NCBI GenBank assembly: GCA_963970005.1
Contig: CAXAMN010029039.1
Location: 1 to 64,000, forward strand
DNA from: Durusdinium trenchii
Lineage: Eukaryota; Sar; Dinophyceae; Suessiales; Symbiodiniaceae
DNA: 64,000 nucleotides
Direction of reading: 5' to 3'
Positions 51,644 to 63,018 of the stretch are shown here, in pieces. Numbering within the stretch: the first letter of the stretch is position 1; every line of letters begins with the position of its first letter. Below the pieces are notes generated by a model. The model ran no database searches, was not told the DNA's origin, and saw only the letters and a list, made by a program, of their open reading frames with translations. The position numbers were made by a program, and so were the translations under genes.

Positions 51644-52181
51644 GCTTGGACAGAAGTTGATGCGTCAAGTTCTAGGGTTTTGGAACCCAACAGCTTCAGG
51701 AAAAGCTGGGTATAGCCATAGCGTTCTTGGTGCTGTGTATATAGATGAATCCTAAGAAGCTTTGGAAGATTCATCTCAATTACCCAGCCAGCAGGACAAC
51801 AGACAGAGTTGGCGAATAGACAGAGCCTCTGGAGCCTCGAACCATTGGGATCAGGAGATATCAGCAGGATCTGTATTTTGCATGGAGAACGGCCTTCCTC
51901 GCCGCGGGGACTGGCCGAATATCTTCTGAAGAGACAAAGGCCATCAAAGGCCCCACAGGGTGATAGGCCCCATGCTGATACCCATCCCTTGAAGAAACAT
52001 GGAAGTGGAGTCCACCCTTTGTCTGTATAGAGGATTTCAATGGATTTCTATGGTCTTTCCAAGCCCCGTTTCCACTTCCAGGGGCCTTGTTGGAGGGAGG
52101 GTATCGATCAGATTGGCCGTTCTCCTTCGCCGACGTTGAAGCGGTCAACTCCTTAGTTCCTTCGTGTGCCCCCGGGTCGAG

Positions 52182-52257
52182 GTGCTCAAAAAGCCCGATG
52201 CGACCGCTTTAGTTTCCAAGCCTTGGGTGGCGAGTGCAGCATCAGCACTAGCGGCAG
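52182..52257 (+). CDS. PAN-like gene, PAN/apple-like domain second half
   Basis: After GGTCGAG reads AQKARCDRFSFQALGGECSI then STSGS. C-x-x-F-S-F-x-x-x-G-G-x-C completes the PAN-like disulfide pattern begun in the previous exon. The end is uncertain; the frame is open to about 52500. Confidence 0.65.
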
Positions 52258-52792
52258 CAAGAATCTGCAGCTCGTGAAGACCGACTTTTGCATCTTTGCT
52301 TTTCAGAAGGCCGGGCCCGGGGCTGAAGCATCGGGAAGCATTTGGAAGCACGAAGCAACGGCAAAATCCATGCGACATAGATATATATATATATATAGTC
52401 CATGTGAGGCATGTGCTATTATATGCCAGCATGCCAAAAGGTCCTACACCACCCAAAAGGATAGAGCCAAGTTTTGGAGCTTAGTTCACAGCACCAATTA
52501 GGAGTCTGTATGACAACCTAAATATTCTCTACTCCCTGGTTTTGGTGAGGCCCACATTGTAGTTTCCAGATGTTTTCAATGAACTGTTTTGCCAACGAAC
52601 CAACCGCGTGTTATAGAGTCTATGTATAGATACCGCCAACTAGATAGAAACGTATGCATGTATATATGGACTGCGCTCAAACAGCCCTACTCAAAAAATA
52701 TAGATAAACGTAAACTTTTAAGGTTGGAGATGTGTTTTTAAGTCTTCGTTTACAAGCGGGCCCCCAGCAGACTATGGTGATACAGCAAGGCA

Positions 52793-53053
52793 GCGCTAGG
52801 TTGGCGCTAGATTTCTTCATAACAGGATAAGCAAGCAGGAAAAAGAAACAAGCAGAGAGCAGGAAAAAGAAGAAGCAAGACTAAGACAAGAAAAACAAAA
52901 AAGAAGAAGAAGAAGAATAATGCACAAGAAGAAGAAGAAGAAGAAGAAGAAGAAGAAGAAGAAGAAGAAGAAGAAGACAAGCAAGCAGGACAAATAAGAA
53001 TCTGACAGGATATAGAAATCGACGGATATTTTTGCGCTAGGCTGGCGCTAGAT
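52793..53053 (+). repeat. GCGCTAG-motif pair flanking a purine-rich segment
   Basis: GCGCTAGGTTGGCGCTAGAT (52793-52812) and GCGCTAGGCTGGCGCTAGAT (53034-53053) differ by one base and are in direct orientation. Between them lie about 220 bp of AGCAGG/AAGAAG-rich DNA. More GCGCTAG or GCGCTAA copies follow to 53075, and one is near 53240. Confidence 0.75.
52926..52976 (+). repeat. (AAG)17 microsatellite
   Basis: Seventeen uninterrupted AAG units, with imperfect AAG/AAC-rich sequence on both sides. Confidence 0.95.
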
Positions 53054-53545
53054 CCGCGCTAGCACCGCGCTAAACGACGGTCCATTTCTTGACCATTTGC
53101 CCATCCAACATCCAAATCTTTTGAGTCAGCTCTTACGTCCTTCCTACGTCGTCTTGAAGATTTCTGAGAACAAAAGTGGGGAAGTCCAGCAGCAGCAGTA
53201 GCAGCAACAACAGCTCCAGCAGCTCAACGAAAGGGTCCGCGCTAGACACCTCTCACAGCTTTTGCAGTTGACACGCCTTCATGTTTAACGCCCCTGTGGT
53301 TTGAGTGTGCTTGGAGTTTAAAGGAGATTTAGAAGCGGGCCCCCATGGAATTGCGATGAGTGCACCATTTTGGGAAAAGACATTTTGGAAACCAACCATA
53401 TATATAATATTTATATATTCCTATATTATACTTAATTTTCGAAACTGTTTCTGTATCTCTTTGGGGCCCACTGTATAGAGTATACTTATAGACTAGCTTT
53501 TCGACCAGTCTTCTGCTTCGGCACCGGCCGAAACGTCGCAGCCAG

Positions 53546-53629
53546 GTGAAATCGGCGCCGGTAACGGCGCCCACGGCCGGTGCCGCGAAAGCCGCCACGA
53601 AGGCGGTGGGGACCGTCATCGAACGACCT
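53546..53629 (+). CDS. Lys/Ala/Pro-rich protein, exon a
   Basis: After GCAGCCAG reads VKSAPVTAPTAGAAKAATKA then VGTVIERP. GC donor at 53630, or GA at 53621, both phase 0. Another frame stays open to 53754 (Gly/His/Arg-rich), but this one fits the Lys/Ala/Pro style of the next exons. Confidence 0.5.
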
Positions 53630-54494
53630 GCGGGGAGGACATGGCACCTGTGGTTTCAGAGGTGGTCCATGGGGTCCTCGCTTCGGGTCACTTGCCACCA
53701 TCTACCGAAGGCCATTTGAAACCATCTAAAACCACCGTGTTTGGAGAGAAGAGTTAGGTGTTTTGCAAAAAAAAGGTTCGGAGTTCGGAAGGCGGGCTAT
53801 TTCAGCTACAGATAGATATCCCTCAGGATCCCAATCCCAGGTAATTAGTTTGATTCGGCTTTTGTTCTCCAGCAGAGTTTGAGAGTGAGTCCAACTATAC
53901 ATTTCTATGAAACTGCCCCTGATTCCTCCAGCTGCAGGTTCACTGACCATCATGTCACTCATGTGTCATACACTTCTGCCATGTAGGGCAAGCCTGATGG
54001 CTCGATCCATCTCATGAATCATTTAGAGCTCTCACATTGTCGCTATCATCAGACCCCTCAATGTTCATCATACTTCCCAGCCCAGAATATAGGCCACGCC
54101 TACGCCTTTTTGGATAGGACCACGCACGTGGTTCGTTCACGCACCGGTGACCCCCACCCACCGGGACCCTCTTGATGGGTGTTGTTCGGTCATGGAGTGC
54201 CGATGCGTCGAGCCTCGGAGAGCCATAGATATGCGTCAGAGAGTGCCGTAGGTGGAAGAAGAGGTGACGAGTCCCAGTGCCACGGCAGAGAAGGACGGCA
54301 CGGGACAGCGGTGGCTGCGAGGATGGTAGGCATTTCTTGAAGTCAGGAAGCTCCAACTCTGGCCTTCATAGTTTTCCAGGGCCGAGGTGGTTCCAGATCC
54401 ATGATTGTTTCAGAGGTGGTAACTAGCTTAGGCCCCTATATAAGCTGATGTTTTTCTATAGCTGCGATGTTTTCTTGAGCCCTTGAACGTCCAG

Positions 54495-54572
54495 GAACAT
54501 GTGCAGAAGGCGCTTGCCCAAGCGCCGCAGAGCGCAGCGCCGGTGAAGCCAAAGACTTCCCCTTCGAAGAAG
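54495..54572 (+). CDS. Lys/Ala/Pro-rich protein, exon b
   Basis: After CGTCCAG reads EHVQKALAQAPQSAAPVKPK then TSPSKK. GC donor at 54573, phase 0. The tail resembles basic, nucleic-acid-binding disordered regions. That is an inference from composition only. Confidence 0.6.
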
Positions 54573-54656
54573 GCTGGTGTATTGGGAGCAGGATGTTACC
54601 CACTGGGTCCGACCAAGAGTAGCTGAGTAGCTGTGCCGACTGGTCGAAAACGCCAG

Positions 54657-54734
54657 GCGACGGAGCCGCAGGTGGTGGCAAAGGAGGCTGCGAAGGACGC
54701 GTTTTTTGGCGAACGACACGCATGGAAGCAACCT
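54657..54734 (+). CDS. Lys/Ala/Pro-rich protein, exon c
   Basis: After CGCCAG reads ATEPQVVAKEAAKDAFFGER then HAWKQP and ends at GTAAGT, phase 0. Strong donor, GC-rich codons. Confidence 0.65.
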
Positions 54735-54801
54735 GTAAGTTCTATAGTCCTCTACTGTGAGGTCGTGCTGAAAACATGCTGGCTCGACGTTTGCAGATCA
54801 G

Positions 54802-54888
54802 GAGCAGAACGTGGCGCACGACAGTCCAGGGAAGCAGAAGAGTCCATACTGCACCAGGCACTATGAAGGGATGCTTGCCTGCAACCAG
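54802..54888 (+). CDS. Lys/Ala/Pro-rich protein, exon d
   Basis: After GATCAG reads EQNVAHDSPGKQKSPYCTRH then YEGMLACNQ and ends at GTGCGG, phase 0. It follows exon c in phase. The full product and its function are unknown. Confidence 0.55.
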
Positions 54889-56900
54889 GTGCGGTGTTTG
54901 TTGATCATTTGGCCTTTGGTAGACAGCAGATGAGGCTGCAGATTTAGCTGACAATTGCATCCACCGTCTATACTATACATGCCTCCAAAAATTACTATAC
55001 ACCCTCTCAAGAAGCATACAAGAAAACACAAACATGCACAAACCCAGGGCACAGATGTTTTCCTCTTCCTCGGATTTCCGTAGACGTTCGCATGTTCCTG
55101 TTTGGGGTATATGTTCCCTGCGCTTAGTCATTTGCTTGTAGCATTTCAAGGTGTGGAAACTGAGGGAACGGGACTGACTAAAACAATTCACTCCGCGCTC
55201 GGGCCTGCATGTCACCAGAAAGGCACTATGCTGCTGGGCCTCTCGTTTTGTGTTTTTTCCAGCATCACGAACAGCTCACCACATGCATCCAAATGCATTG
55301 TCTTGCAACATGATGTGCCCGGGTAGACTATGGTAGACTGGTGGTAGAAATTGAATTACTGGGCAGTCAATATAACGGGGGGTGAACATCCCGAGAAAAG
55401 ATGCAGACATATGGTGGTGCACTGTGGGTCTAGGTTTCAAGACATAGAAGGTAACTAATTACATCTATATACTGTAATTATTACAAATAGTTAAATAACA
55501 TAATTAGTCCTATATTTCGTATTTATATGTATGTATGTAATTATCCTCAACATTCCTCAACTGTTGTGTGGTTTTATGTGGGTTGATGCAGATCCAATCC
55601 TGTACCTCCAAAAGTAAAGGGTCTGAACACTGAACATGTGGCTCCAGTTCCAGGCATCTTGCCAGATGACTCAGTCCAAGTCACCCAGTGTTCACACAAG
55701 ACATCCAACTAGCATCAGCTAGCGGTTAGCTGCTCTTGCTTTAGGAAGTGTTTGGCTGGAAACTGGAATCAGCTGCCAAGTGAATTTATGAATTTATCAT
55801 TGCTAAGGGGGCTTGGTCCCCAATAGGGGAGGGTCTAAGTTCTTTTGACACATGAGCAAACGCAAGTTCCATGGCGGTCTACGGTTCCATCGCCTTCAAA
55901 CCTCTTCAAGAACTCGAAACCCTGCAGATGCAGTGGCCACCACCCAGCTTGCGTCACCCCGCGTTGGTCTCGCTGGTTTCAATTGTAGACTGATTAGCAA
56001 ACCCCCCTACCTAATATCGTGGTGTTATTGTGATCAACAGTCTACAGATGTCTACAGTCTACAGTCTACCCAGGAACAAGTGTACAACCTGCCACTCAAA
56101 ACCAGCTCGAAAGTTCGGTATGAACCTTTCTTTTGGATCCGCATCGAGAGTCAATGGTTGAGGGCCTAGTGCCTAGGGTCGGAGCATCCACAACAGTTTG
56201 ATAAATGTGGGTCTTTGGGTCTGTCCTATGACCTGTAAGAGTCAGAATACAATTCACATACACATACAATCACATATATATAAAATATAACACTCTATGT
56301 TTGAACAAGGCTTTTGCTCACCATCATCTACTGGGTCCTGGGAAGTCCTGGGAGGTTGGAATAGACCAAGCTCGTTAAACACCAAAGGAGCTTCCCTCAC
56401 TGAGTCTCCTCTGGAGTCCTTTTGGGGTCTCGTCGGCCGAGGGCTCATGCGGAGGATGTGAGGCCGCGCACGGCGGGATGTTTGGCGAGGGTTGCATAGT
56501 GGAGGGGGCAGTCCATGCGATGAGGACTCTCCTAAGAACCAGACTCCTTTTGTATATGGGTAGGAGCAAGGACGCTATTAGGTGGAGGCCATCGCAAGTA
56601 GGTTGGAGGCCATCGCTAGTAACAAGAAGCTACTAGTAATCGCGTAGGAAAAGATTTCGGAACAGAAGGTCCATGAATTCCACCCCCGATGAGTTCCGAC
56701 CTGGCAGACCTAGCCGACCTGGCCGGTATTCGATCGGTGCGTTCGGAGGAGCATCCGAACTGTGAACACCACACGCGCGATCATGTAGACTCTAAAACGA
56801 TCTGAAACGCACCAAAAACAGCAACATGGATTGTAAGACCTGAAGACAGGCCTGGGGGATCCCGGGGTGTTTGGCTTGATGAATCAGTTTACATGAGGGG
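54889..56900. other. No supported gene
   Basis: Long AT-containing stretch with only chance frames. Near 56572-56620 GGTGGAGGCCATCGC and a diverged copy occur about 20 bp apart, matching motifs at 7191-7220. A reverse-oriented relative is near 9648. Confidence 0.35.
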
Positions 56901-57113
56901 TTGGTGATAGGGGAACTCCCAAGGCGAAAGAGAGTCGAGAGGGCGAAAGGAGCTCGGCATGGGTGGAGGGATGTGGTGCGCCATGCCAGGAAGCAGCTCT
57001 GCAAGTTGCTAGAGGAGCTGAATAGCTTGCAGAGAGGTGTGCTGGAAGGAAGCTCTACTCCTTCACAGGAGAACGAAGAAGTGCTGGGCCGCGCTTCAGT
57101 GTCACTAGGCTGA
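56901..57113 (+). CDS. Possible exon or small ORF, coiled coil
   Basis: Frame from GTG ending at TAG reads RKRVERAKGARHGWRDVVRH, ARKQLCKLLEELNSLQRGVL and a Ser/Glu tail to TGA at 57111. The basic head and leucine-spaced helix look protein-like. The opposite strand is also open (56792-57166). No splice signals to support either. Confidence 0.3.
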   Translation: MVIGELPRRKRVERAKGARHGWRDVVRHARKQLCKLLEELNSLQRGVLEGSSTPSQENEEVLGRASVSLG

Positions 57114-57730
57114 CTTTGGCCAACCGTTTGGCATGATTTGAGTGAACAATGGTGCACGTTTCCCAAAAACCAGACGGCGTCGCTTGTCCCTGGGATGTCG
57201 TTGTGTTCGATGGTTTTCTCCGCTTTCTGCGGAGAAGGTGTCCTCGGAGCGCCTGAGACCTGTCAGTGGGACCCCGTCCTTCCCACGCGGTCGGAGTAGA
57301 GCTGGAGTCCGAATCGGACTGTGGGGTCCAGTGTTGAGCATCGGATAAATTGGGGTCAGACATCCCTGTTACTCGTAACCATTTATCAACATTTCATAGA
57401 GTTTCTGAGTGGACATTCCAATCTTGACCTCCTCGCGATGCCACACTCTTTAGCATGAAGAGTAGCATGGCTCACGTCTCACCTTACAGCCGGGTGAAGC
57501 TGACTCATGTCCAATACTAAAAACTGATCCCAGGCTTGCATGGTGTGTCCATTCTGACATTCTGCGGAACAAATCACATATGGTTACATGCGATGGCATG
57601 GCCCCGCATGCAGGGAGACTATATATACTTTCTGCATCTTTTCTGCCATAAACAGTCTGACTGTTGAAAGCTTTCCCAGTCACTTCCTGTCGACTGTCTA
57701 CCTGACCGGACCCGGCCTTCGCCCCTCCAG
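57114..57730. other. No feature recognised
   Basis: Chance open frames only. Confidence 0.35.
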
Positions 57731-57842
57731 GAGCGCAACCCCCGAGCCGGACGCCGCGAGCCGGACGCCGCGGAGCAGGACGCCGCGGCGGGGCTCATCG
57801 CCGAGCCCACCCTGGGGACGGTCGGAGCCCCAGGGAGGGCGG
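57731..57842 (+). CDS. Unknown gene, Ala/Glu-rich exon a
   Basis: After CCTCCAG reads ERNPRAGRREPDAAEQDAAA then GLIAEPTLGTVGAPGRA. GT donor at 57843, phase 1. If unspliced it stops at TAG 57848. Very GC-rich. Joins in phase to the exon at 58016. Confidence 0.55.
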
Positions 57843-58015
57843 GTGTATAGGGCGAAACTGGCAACGAAGGAGCTCCCCTCCCTCAAAAGGTCTGGGAAAG
57901 AGAAGGATCTTGGGCCAGTCTGTATTTTATTTAACGTTATAGGGGCGATGCGGCGTCTCCCTATGAAAATACACACACCCACTGGTCGACTGGCTATTCG
58001 ACCGGATGAATATAG

Positions 58016-58141
58016 GCCGCCTCCTCGTGCGTCTCGCGTGGCCGTTGCCAAACTGGCGCACGCACGGAGACAGCTCCGACAGCTCACGCACAGCTCTTGA
58101 CATCGAACCCCCTGGGGGGGATGAGGGTCCTGATAGTCCAG
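58016..58141 (+). CDS. Unknown gene, exon b
   Basis: After AATATAG (Gly split) reads RLLVRLAWPLPNWRTHGDSS, DSSRTALDIEPPGGDEGPDS and P. GT donor at 58142, phase 1. A second frame here (ASRVAVAKLAHARRQLRQLT) is also open. Phase continuity with both neighbours favours the one given. Confidence 0.5.
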
Positions 58142-58488
58142 GTTGTGCGAAGCGAATCGTCGCATGAATCGTCAAAAAAGTTTTGCCAAGGATGCGGAGC
58201 AAGATGAAGAGGTCGCAGAAGCTCAGGTCCGCTGGCCCCGCAAAGGGCGGATCGTGTGCTGCGCAGCAATTCTGAAGGTTGATTTCTTTTGCAATTTGTC
58301 CCAACAGATTGAATCGATATGGCATATGGCTGAGTCCAAACCACACGACAGCAAACATCAGAAACTTGTCCGGAACCATCCAAGAAATGGCCTTAAAATA
58401 TGAACTATAGACAAGTGAAGCGAGTCACTTCAGTTTTTTTTAATTTTTGGCATCGTTTGGCAACTCCGGCCTCTGTCGTCCACGCGAG

Positions 58489-58634
58489 GGGCGTCTACGC
58501 GGATCCGGCCGCAGTCCTGCGAGGCGGCGGCCTTCCACAAGGCAGACCACGCGGAGATCCTAAAGACGGTGCAGGTGGAACCTTGGCGAAGCTCCGCCGT
58601 CGACGGAGCCCTGCGTGCGTTTTGCGCGAAGCCA
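58489..58634 (+). CDS. Unknown gene, exon c
   Basis: After CACGCGAG (Gly split) reads ASTRIRPQSCEAAAFHKADH then AEILKTVQVEPWRSSAVDGA and LRAFCAKP. It may end at the GT donor after TVQ (58575) or at GC 58635; both are phase 0. Coding sense is good; no domain recognised. Confidence 0.55.
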
Positions 58635-59102
58635 GCTGGGGTGGGCGGGCGGAGCGGGGGTGCAGCGGAGCGTGTGGGATGGGTCGGTTGTTTGGGTGGG
58701 TGGTTTTGGTTCTTCAAGAACTGTGGCAGGGGGGTCATAGCAGCGTCAACTTGGTTGAGGAAGATCTTACAAAGCCTCCTCATGCGTCCTTGTTCACCTT
58801 TCCTATTCTCAAGAAATCCCAAGAACACTGAGCAGGGGATGGTGCAGGTTTTTGTTTGATAGCGTTTTGGATCGTCGATGGTGTCAAGTGGTAACAGTTG
58901 GTAGTATAGTATCATAAATATTCATAAATAAAAAAATAGTATACGCACCTGCATACTATTCCTGACAACAAAAAGGACCACACACGCACACACAGTAATA
59001 AGCGCCCCCCTCTTCCACACCCCCAAAAGGTGCACAAAAACACCCAACCCAACCACCACACGTTCCGCACCGCTTCGTCGCTGTTCGACTCGTTCGACCG
59101 AG

Positions 59103-59192
59103 GAGCCGGAGGCCAAGGGCCACCTGCCCGGCGGCAGCGTGTTGAAGCTGAAGGATCCGCAGAAGGGCGCCGACTCCGAGCCTTGGGACGGC
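59103..59192 (+). CDS. Unknown gene, exon d
   Basis: After GACCGAG reads EPEAKGHLPGGSVLKLKDPQ then KGADSEPWDG. GA donor at 59193, phase 0. Hydrophilic. Confidence 0.55.
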
Positions 59193-59404
59193 GAGAACCC
59201 GCGATGTCGCGGGTTCGGTTGGGACGGAGAGGTGTTTGAGGTGTTTGAGGTGGGTGGTTTTCGGTGTGGTCGTGGTGGGTGAGGGAACACACGAAGTGCC
59301 GTCACGTCCGTGCGTAGCGAGGTTTCCAGGTGTCCAAAGACTTCAAACGTCTTCAATCCATTTTGCAATGAAAAGACGTGAGATAGAACTGATGAATTAC
59401 TCAG

Positions 59405-59527
59405 GGCAGCGTATGGGCTGCAAAAGGGGATCAGCCAAGATGGGGCGCGCGATGCGTTTCCTCCCTCTCGGAATCGCGGTGGCGGCGGCCATGTCCGAAT
59501 GAGCGAGGAAGAGATTTGGTCGCTTGA
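59405..59527 (+). CDS. Unknown gene, possible terminal exon
   Basis: After ACTCAG reads GSVWAAKGDQPRWGARCVSS, LSESRWRRPCPNERGRDLVA and TGA at 59525-59527. Phase 0 matches exon d. A second frame (MGRAMRFLPLGIAVAAAMSE) ends nearby, so the end is not secure. Confidence 0.4.
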   Translation, partial: GSVWAAKGDQPRWGARCVSSLSESRWRRPCPNERGRDLVA

Positions 59528-60649
59528 TCCAACTGGGACTTTCCAATCATCCCCTCCTAATTACAGTGGTTTCAGAGTGGATGGCACGGTTCCCCGATGA
59601 TGTCCAAACCACCTCTTGGGGGTCTGTGCCATCTACTTTTAATCCACTATAACTATCTATAACTGCTTTTTGTTTCATGCGGGGAGCCCAAGACCACTTG
59701 TCAATGCCACTCAGTAATTAGACCGTGATCACTGATCCTTCCATAAGCATGGCTTTCTTGGTGTGGTGGAGTTCCCGGTTGTGTCTTTTTTTGATATTAT
59801 TGATGTTAAGGAACATCCTCCGTGAAACACAAGACAACAAGCACTTGGTAAAATAGCCAACATCATGCAACACTTTGTAGAAACGCGCCTTCAGTTCGGG
59901 GTCACCTGGCTGGAGGCTCCGTCACACCATCAGGGATCTCCAGACAGGACACCCCTTTGAAGGTCCAGGCCACATCCCTCACATCCACTCACCACAGCGC
60001 ACCAAGGAACCAGGCCTGGGGCCTGAAGGGCGGGCATCGCGATCGCTGGTGAAGATGGTTAGACATGTTGACTTAAACCACAGTTGACTCATGTTGACTG
60101 CAGGTCCAATGATTTCCAATGAGTTTCAATGAACATTGATGTTAAATAGAGCTATATAGGGTAAGAACTACCCCATAGTTCCTCCTGCAAGTACTTTAAT
60201 CAGGGAGACCGACCCCGGGCAACGACCCCCGCTGGGTTCTGTTTGGTTGCGGCGAGGGAGGGTTTGGTAAACTGTGTCCCCAAATAGATACAAACGGTGT
60301 CCAAACCCATTTTTAAATGGTGATTTTTGATCTATCTATTTGAAGGTCTATTATATTTTATTATTTGAGCCGCATTGGCCTAAGCTCAATATTTGTGGCC
60401 GGCCAGCTCATGTCGAAGACTGTCCAATGAACCTCCTCCCAGTTGTCACCGAGTCAACTAATTAGTCTCATCTTACTGTTGTCTTATATAGATTCTCCAT
60501 GGAATTCTCAAGCTCTCAGCTTTCTCAGCTTTCTCATGGTCCACCGGACCTGCCTCTGCTTCTTCTGCTCTTCTTCACCAACTAAAAGTGAGCTGCTTTT
60601 TCCTCCACCTCCCTGGCATTCCCACTCCCTCTGAGGCGGACCCTACAAG
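59528..60649. other. Intergenic or intronic, nothing recognised
   Basis: No exon-like GC-rich block was seen. AT-rich patches near 60290-60370. Confidence 0.4.
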
Positions 60650-60859
60650 GAGCTGGCGCCCACCACCCCGCAGCACCCGGCCGACGAGGAGATGTTCGTC
60701 CCTCCCGACGCAGCCGCTGGCGGCGCCAGCAGCAGCGGCGCTGGCGCGTCGAAGCTGCGGTTCCGGCTGAAGGAGCTGGAGAGGCGAGGGAGCAAATGGA
60801 GCGGAATTCCCACCAAGCTGCGGGGATATTTGGATTTATATGGGGAGTGTATTGGTTAG
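60650..60859 (+). CDS. Unknown gene 2, exon a
   Basis: After CTACAAG reads ELAPTTPQHPADEEMFVPPD, AAAGGASSSGAGASKLRFRL and KELERRGSK. If unspliced, the frame continues as WSGIPTKLRGYLDLYGECIG and stops at TAG 60857-60859. A donor somewhere after ERRG is equally possible. Ala/Ser/Gly linker followed by a basic helix; function unknown. Confidence 0.6.
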   Translation, partial: ELAPTTPQHPADEEMFVPPDAAAGGASSSGAGASKLRFRLKELERRGSKWSGIPTKLRGYLDLYGECIG

Positions 60860-61344
60860 GGAAGTGGTGTGGTGAATTAGGGAGACAAGCTGATGATCCA
60901 GGATGCAATACCGCACTACCTCACACAAGCTGAAAGGGGGCACCAGTTGGAGAAGCAAAACCAAAGGGACTTACCTTGAGATGTCCAAGGTAGAACCTGC
61001 TGACAACTGGTGAGGTGAACGAAGATGACTTGTCTCACACGTGACTTGTGTTCCTAGCAAATCTGGGTAAGATACTGTCCGCCAAATACATAAGTTCACA
61101 AGAGTTGTGTTTCAAAAGGGTTCTCTTGTGCATCGATTAGCCATTGCCAGATCGAAAGCAGTTCACTTTTGCTTGTCGCCACATCTTCAGTCTCCTTGCC
61201 CTGGAGACTGTCAGGTAAGCCCAAGACGATTCGCCGCTGATTCAGAGACCACCTGTGATATAATTAACATGGTATGACATCACCAAAACCTTCGGACCGG
61301 GTGCTCTCCAAGACGGCCGGCGACCGGCGAAGAGGTCTTCCCAG

Positions 61345-61383
61345 CGTCAAGCGCACGAAGTGCTGAAAGAAGCCCAGGACCGG
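61345..61383 (+). CDS. Unknown gene 2, exon b
   Basis: After TTCCCAG reads RQAHEVLKEAQDR and ends at GTGATT, phase 0. The frame is open upstream to about 61275 (GALQDGRRPAKRSSQ), so the exon may start earlier. Helical. Confidence 0.45.
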
Positions 61384-61601
61384 GTGATTTGGTTGTTTGT
61401 GTTTCATTTTGTGAGTCATGTTGTGTTTTGTGTTTTGTTCCTTGAGGGCAGGCAAAAGAGGTGAAGCGTGGATGTTTAATGATGTTTATGCCCCATTTAA
61501 TACTTGTACTAATGAAGTGAGTTTGGGGTGATCCTGGGCAACTGCACCGGGTCACCAGCACCGGATGGGCTTCGTGCCTTCGTCCGAGCCGAGCCGAGCA
61601 G

Positions 61602-61662
61602 GAAGACACCGAACAGATGGTCGAGACCGCCGAGACGGGCGCCGAGACAGGCCGAGACGGGG
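61602..61662 (+). CDS. Unknown gene 2, exon c
   Basis: After CGAGCAG reads EDTEQMVETAETGAETGRDG with GT donor at 61663, phase 1. Acidic and helix-prone. Phase 0 at the start fits exon b. Confidence 0.5.
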
Positions 61663-61972
61663 GTAGAAGAGGAGAGACATCCCTGAGCCAGAAGAGGGAC
61701 CTATAAGGATGGACCTGTCCACTCTGGATATTTTGGACTGCAGATTGGAGAAATTTCATTGCAGATTGGGCCAGGTATGGTGAAACTTGGATCAGACTTG
61801 GAACATCCTTGAAACAAATGGTGATGGACAGATGCCGCAAATGAAACCTTTCCACAGTCCTTTCCACTTTAGCTGCTATAGCTGCCGCTTATGCCTTTCC
61901 CCAAAATTATCTACCTACAATAGGCTTTCTCCCTGCCACTTACTGCCACTTACTGCCGCACGTTTTGTCCAG

Positions 61973-62058
61973 GCGCAGCATTGAAGACTTCAGACCAGGA
62001 AGAGTTGCAGAAGCTCATCGACCAATTGGCTGCCAAATTGGAGGCGGCCAAATTGGAT
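61973..62058 (+). CDS. Unknown gene 2, coiled-coil exon d
   Basis: After TTGTCCAG (Gly split) reads AALKTSDQEELQKLIDQLAA then KLEAAKLD. Clear heptads (L at a/d positions). GC donor at 62059 in phase 0, or GT at 62066 in phase 1. Confidence 0.65.
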
Positions 62059-62898
62059 GCTGGAGGTCCCCCCAGAGGGTTTGTTCAGCCAGGACCTTCC
62101 CCTTTTACAAGCCTCATTATGTAACGGTCACCAGGGGATAAAGTTCGGTCACTGTGAAGCTCCAGTCACAGGGTTGGTTTCAAAATCGACCTCGAAGCTG
62201 GGAAGGTGGATGGACAATCAAAAGTTACAGCGGTTTCAGCGTAGATGTCACAAAACCCCACATGCCTTTTAGATTGGGATCCATATTAAGCCACCAAACT
62301 TGGCGGCCCAGACGTGCCATCTACTCTCCATCCACACCAAGACTCACCTGTGACCAGTTTCGAGGCTTGGGCTGGATCGCTATGGGTCATTACTTCTATT
62401 CGGTCGGAACTATGAGGAATCTCATCATCCGACGGTCCATGAGGCGGTCAAAGCAAGTTCCAGACGAGTGCAGAGGAAGTGAAACATCGGAATTCCAAAA
62501 CGGTCACTGGGAAAGTCCTGGTAGTTGATGATGGTGGTTCCCAAATAGTTTTGAAAGGGCTTTTACTGTTCTATCTATCTACTTGATTCTACTTGTATTT
62601 GGGGGTCTACGGTCGAATTGGGACTTGTGAAGCTCACTTGGGACGGAAAGAATGACCGGATGCACTGCTAAAGTTGCAGATTGCAAAGAGACTTACACTC
62701 TCACAACATCTCATAACCATGGAATGGGACAATGGTTCCCGTGCAATGGTGCAAAAAGAAGAAGGTTCCTTCTGGGGCCAATCATGCTGTGGCAGCCCCA
62801 TGATTGGGGGGACAGCATCCCCAGCATGATGTGGCATCCCCAGCATTCTAGAGATTCGGTTCATTCTGGGTATGTGTCCTTGATGAGCCGATTTGCAG

Positions 62899-63018
62899 CC
62901 CAGCTCGGAGGAAGTCCTCCGATTCGTCTTCCTGAAAACAGCCGCAGACGACGGTGGCGTCGTTCCGTGGAACCGGCGCCAGGAGGTGGAGAAAGATCCG
63001 GGCTTCAGCTCACATCAG
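62899..63018 (+). CDS. Unknown gene 2, exon e
   Basis: After TTTGCAG reads PSSEEVLRFVFLKTAADDGG then VVPWNRRQEVEKDPGFSSHQ and ends at GTCAGC. Phase 0 fits exon d if the GC donor is used. Other frames here are open but less protein-like. Confidence 0.55.

Larger units (their letters stand above)
52258..53545. other. Non-coding, repeat-rich
   Basis: Holds a purine-rich GAA microsatellite region, GCGCTAG motifs and a short CAG/CAA-rich patch (53187-53225). The string AGCGGGCCCCCA occurs at about 52755 and again at about 53335. No exon seen. Confidence 0.4.

Noticed and set aside
58165-58260. Exon reading AKDAEQDEEVAEAQVRWPRK
   Set aside because: Protein-like, but phase-incompatible with the exons on both sides and too close to 58141 for a normal intron. 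Left out of the gene model.
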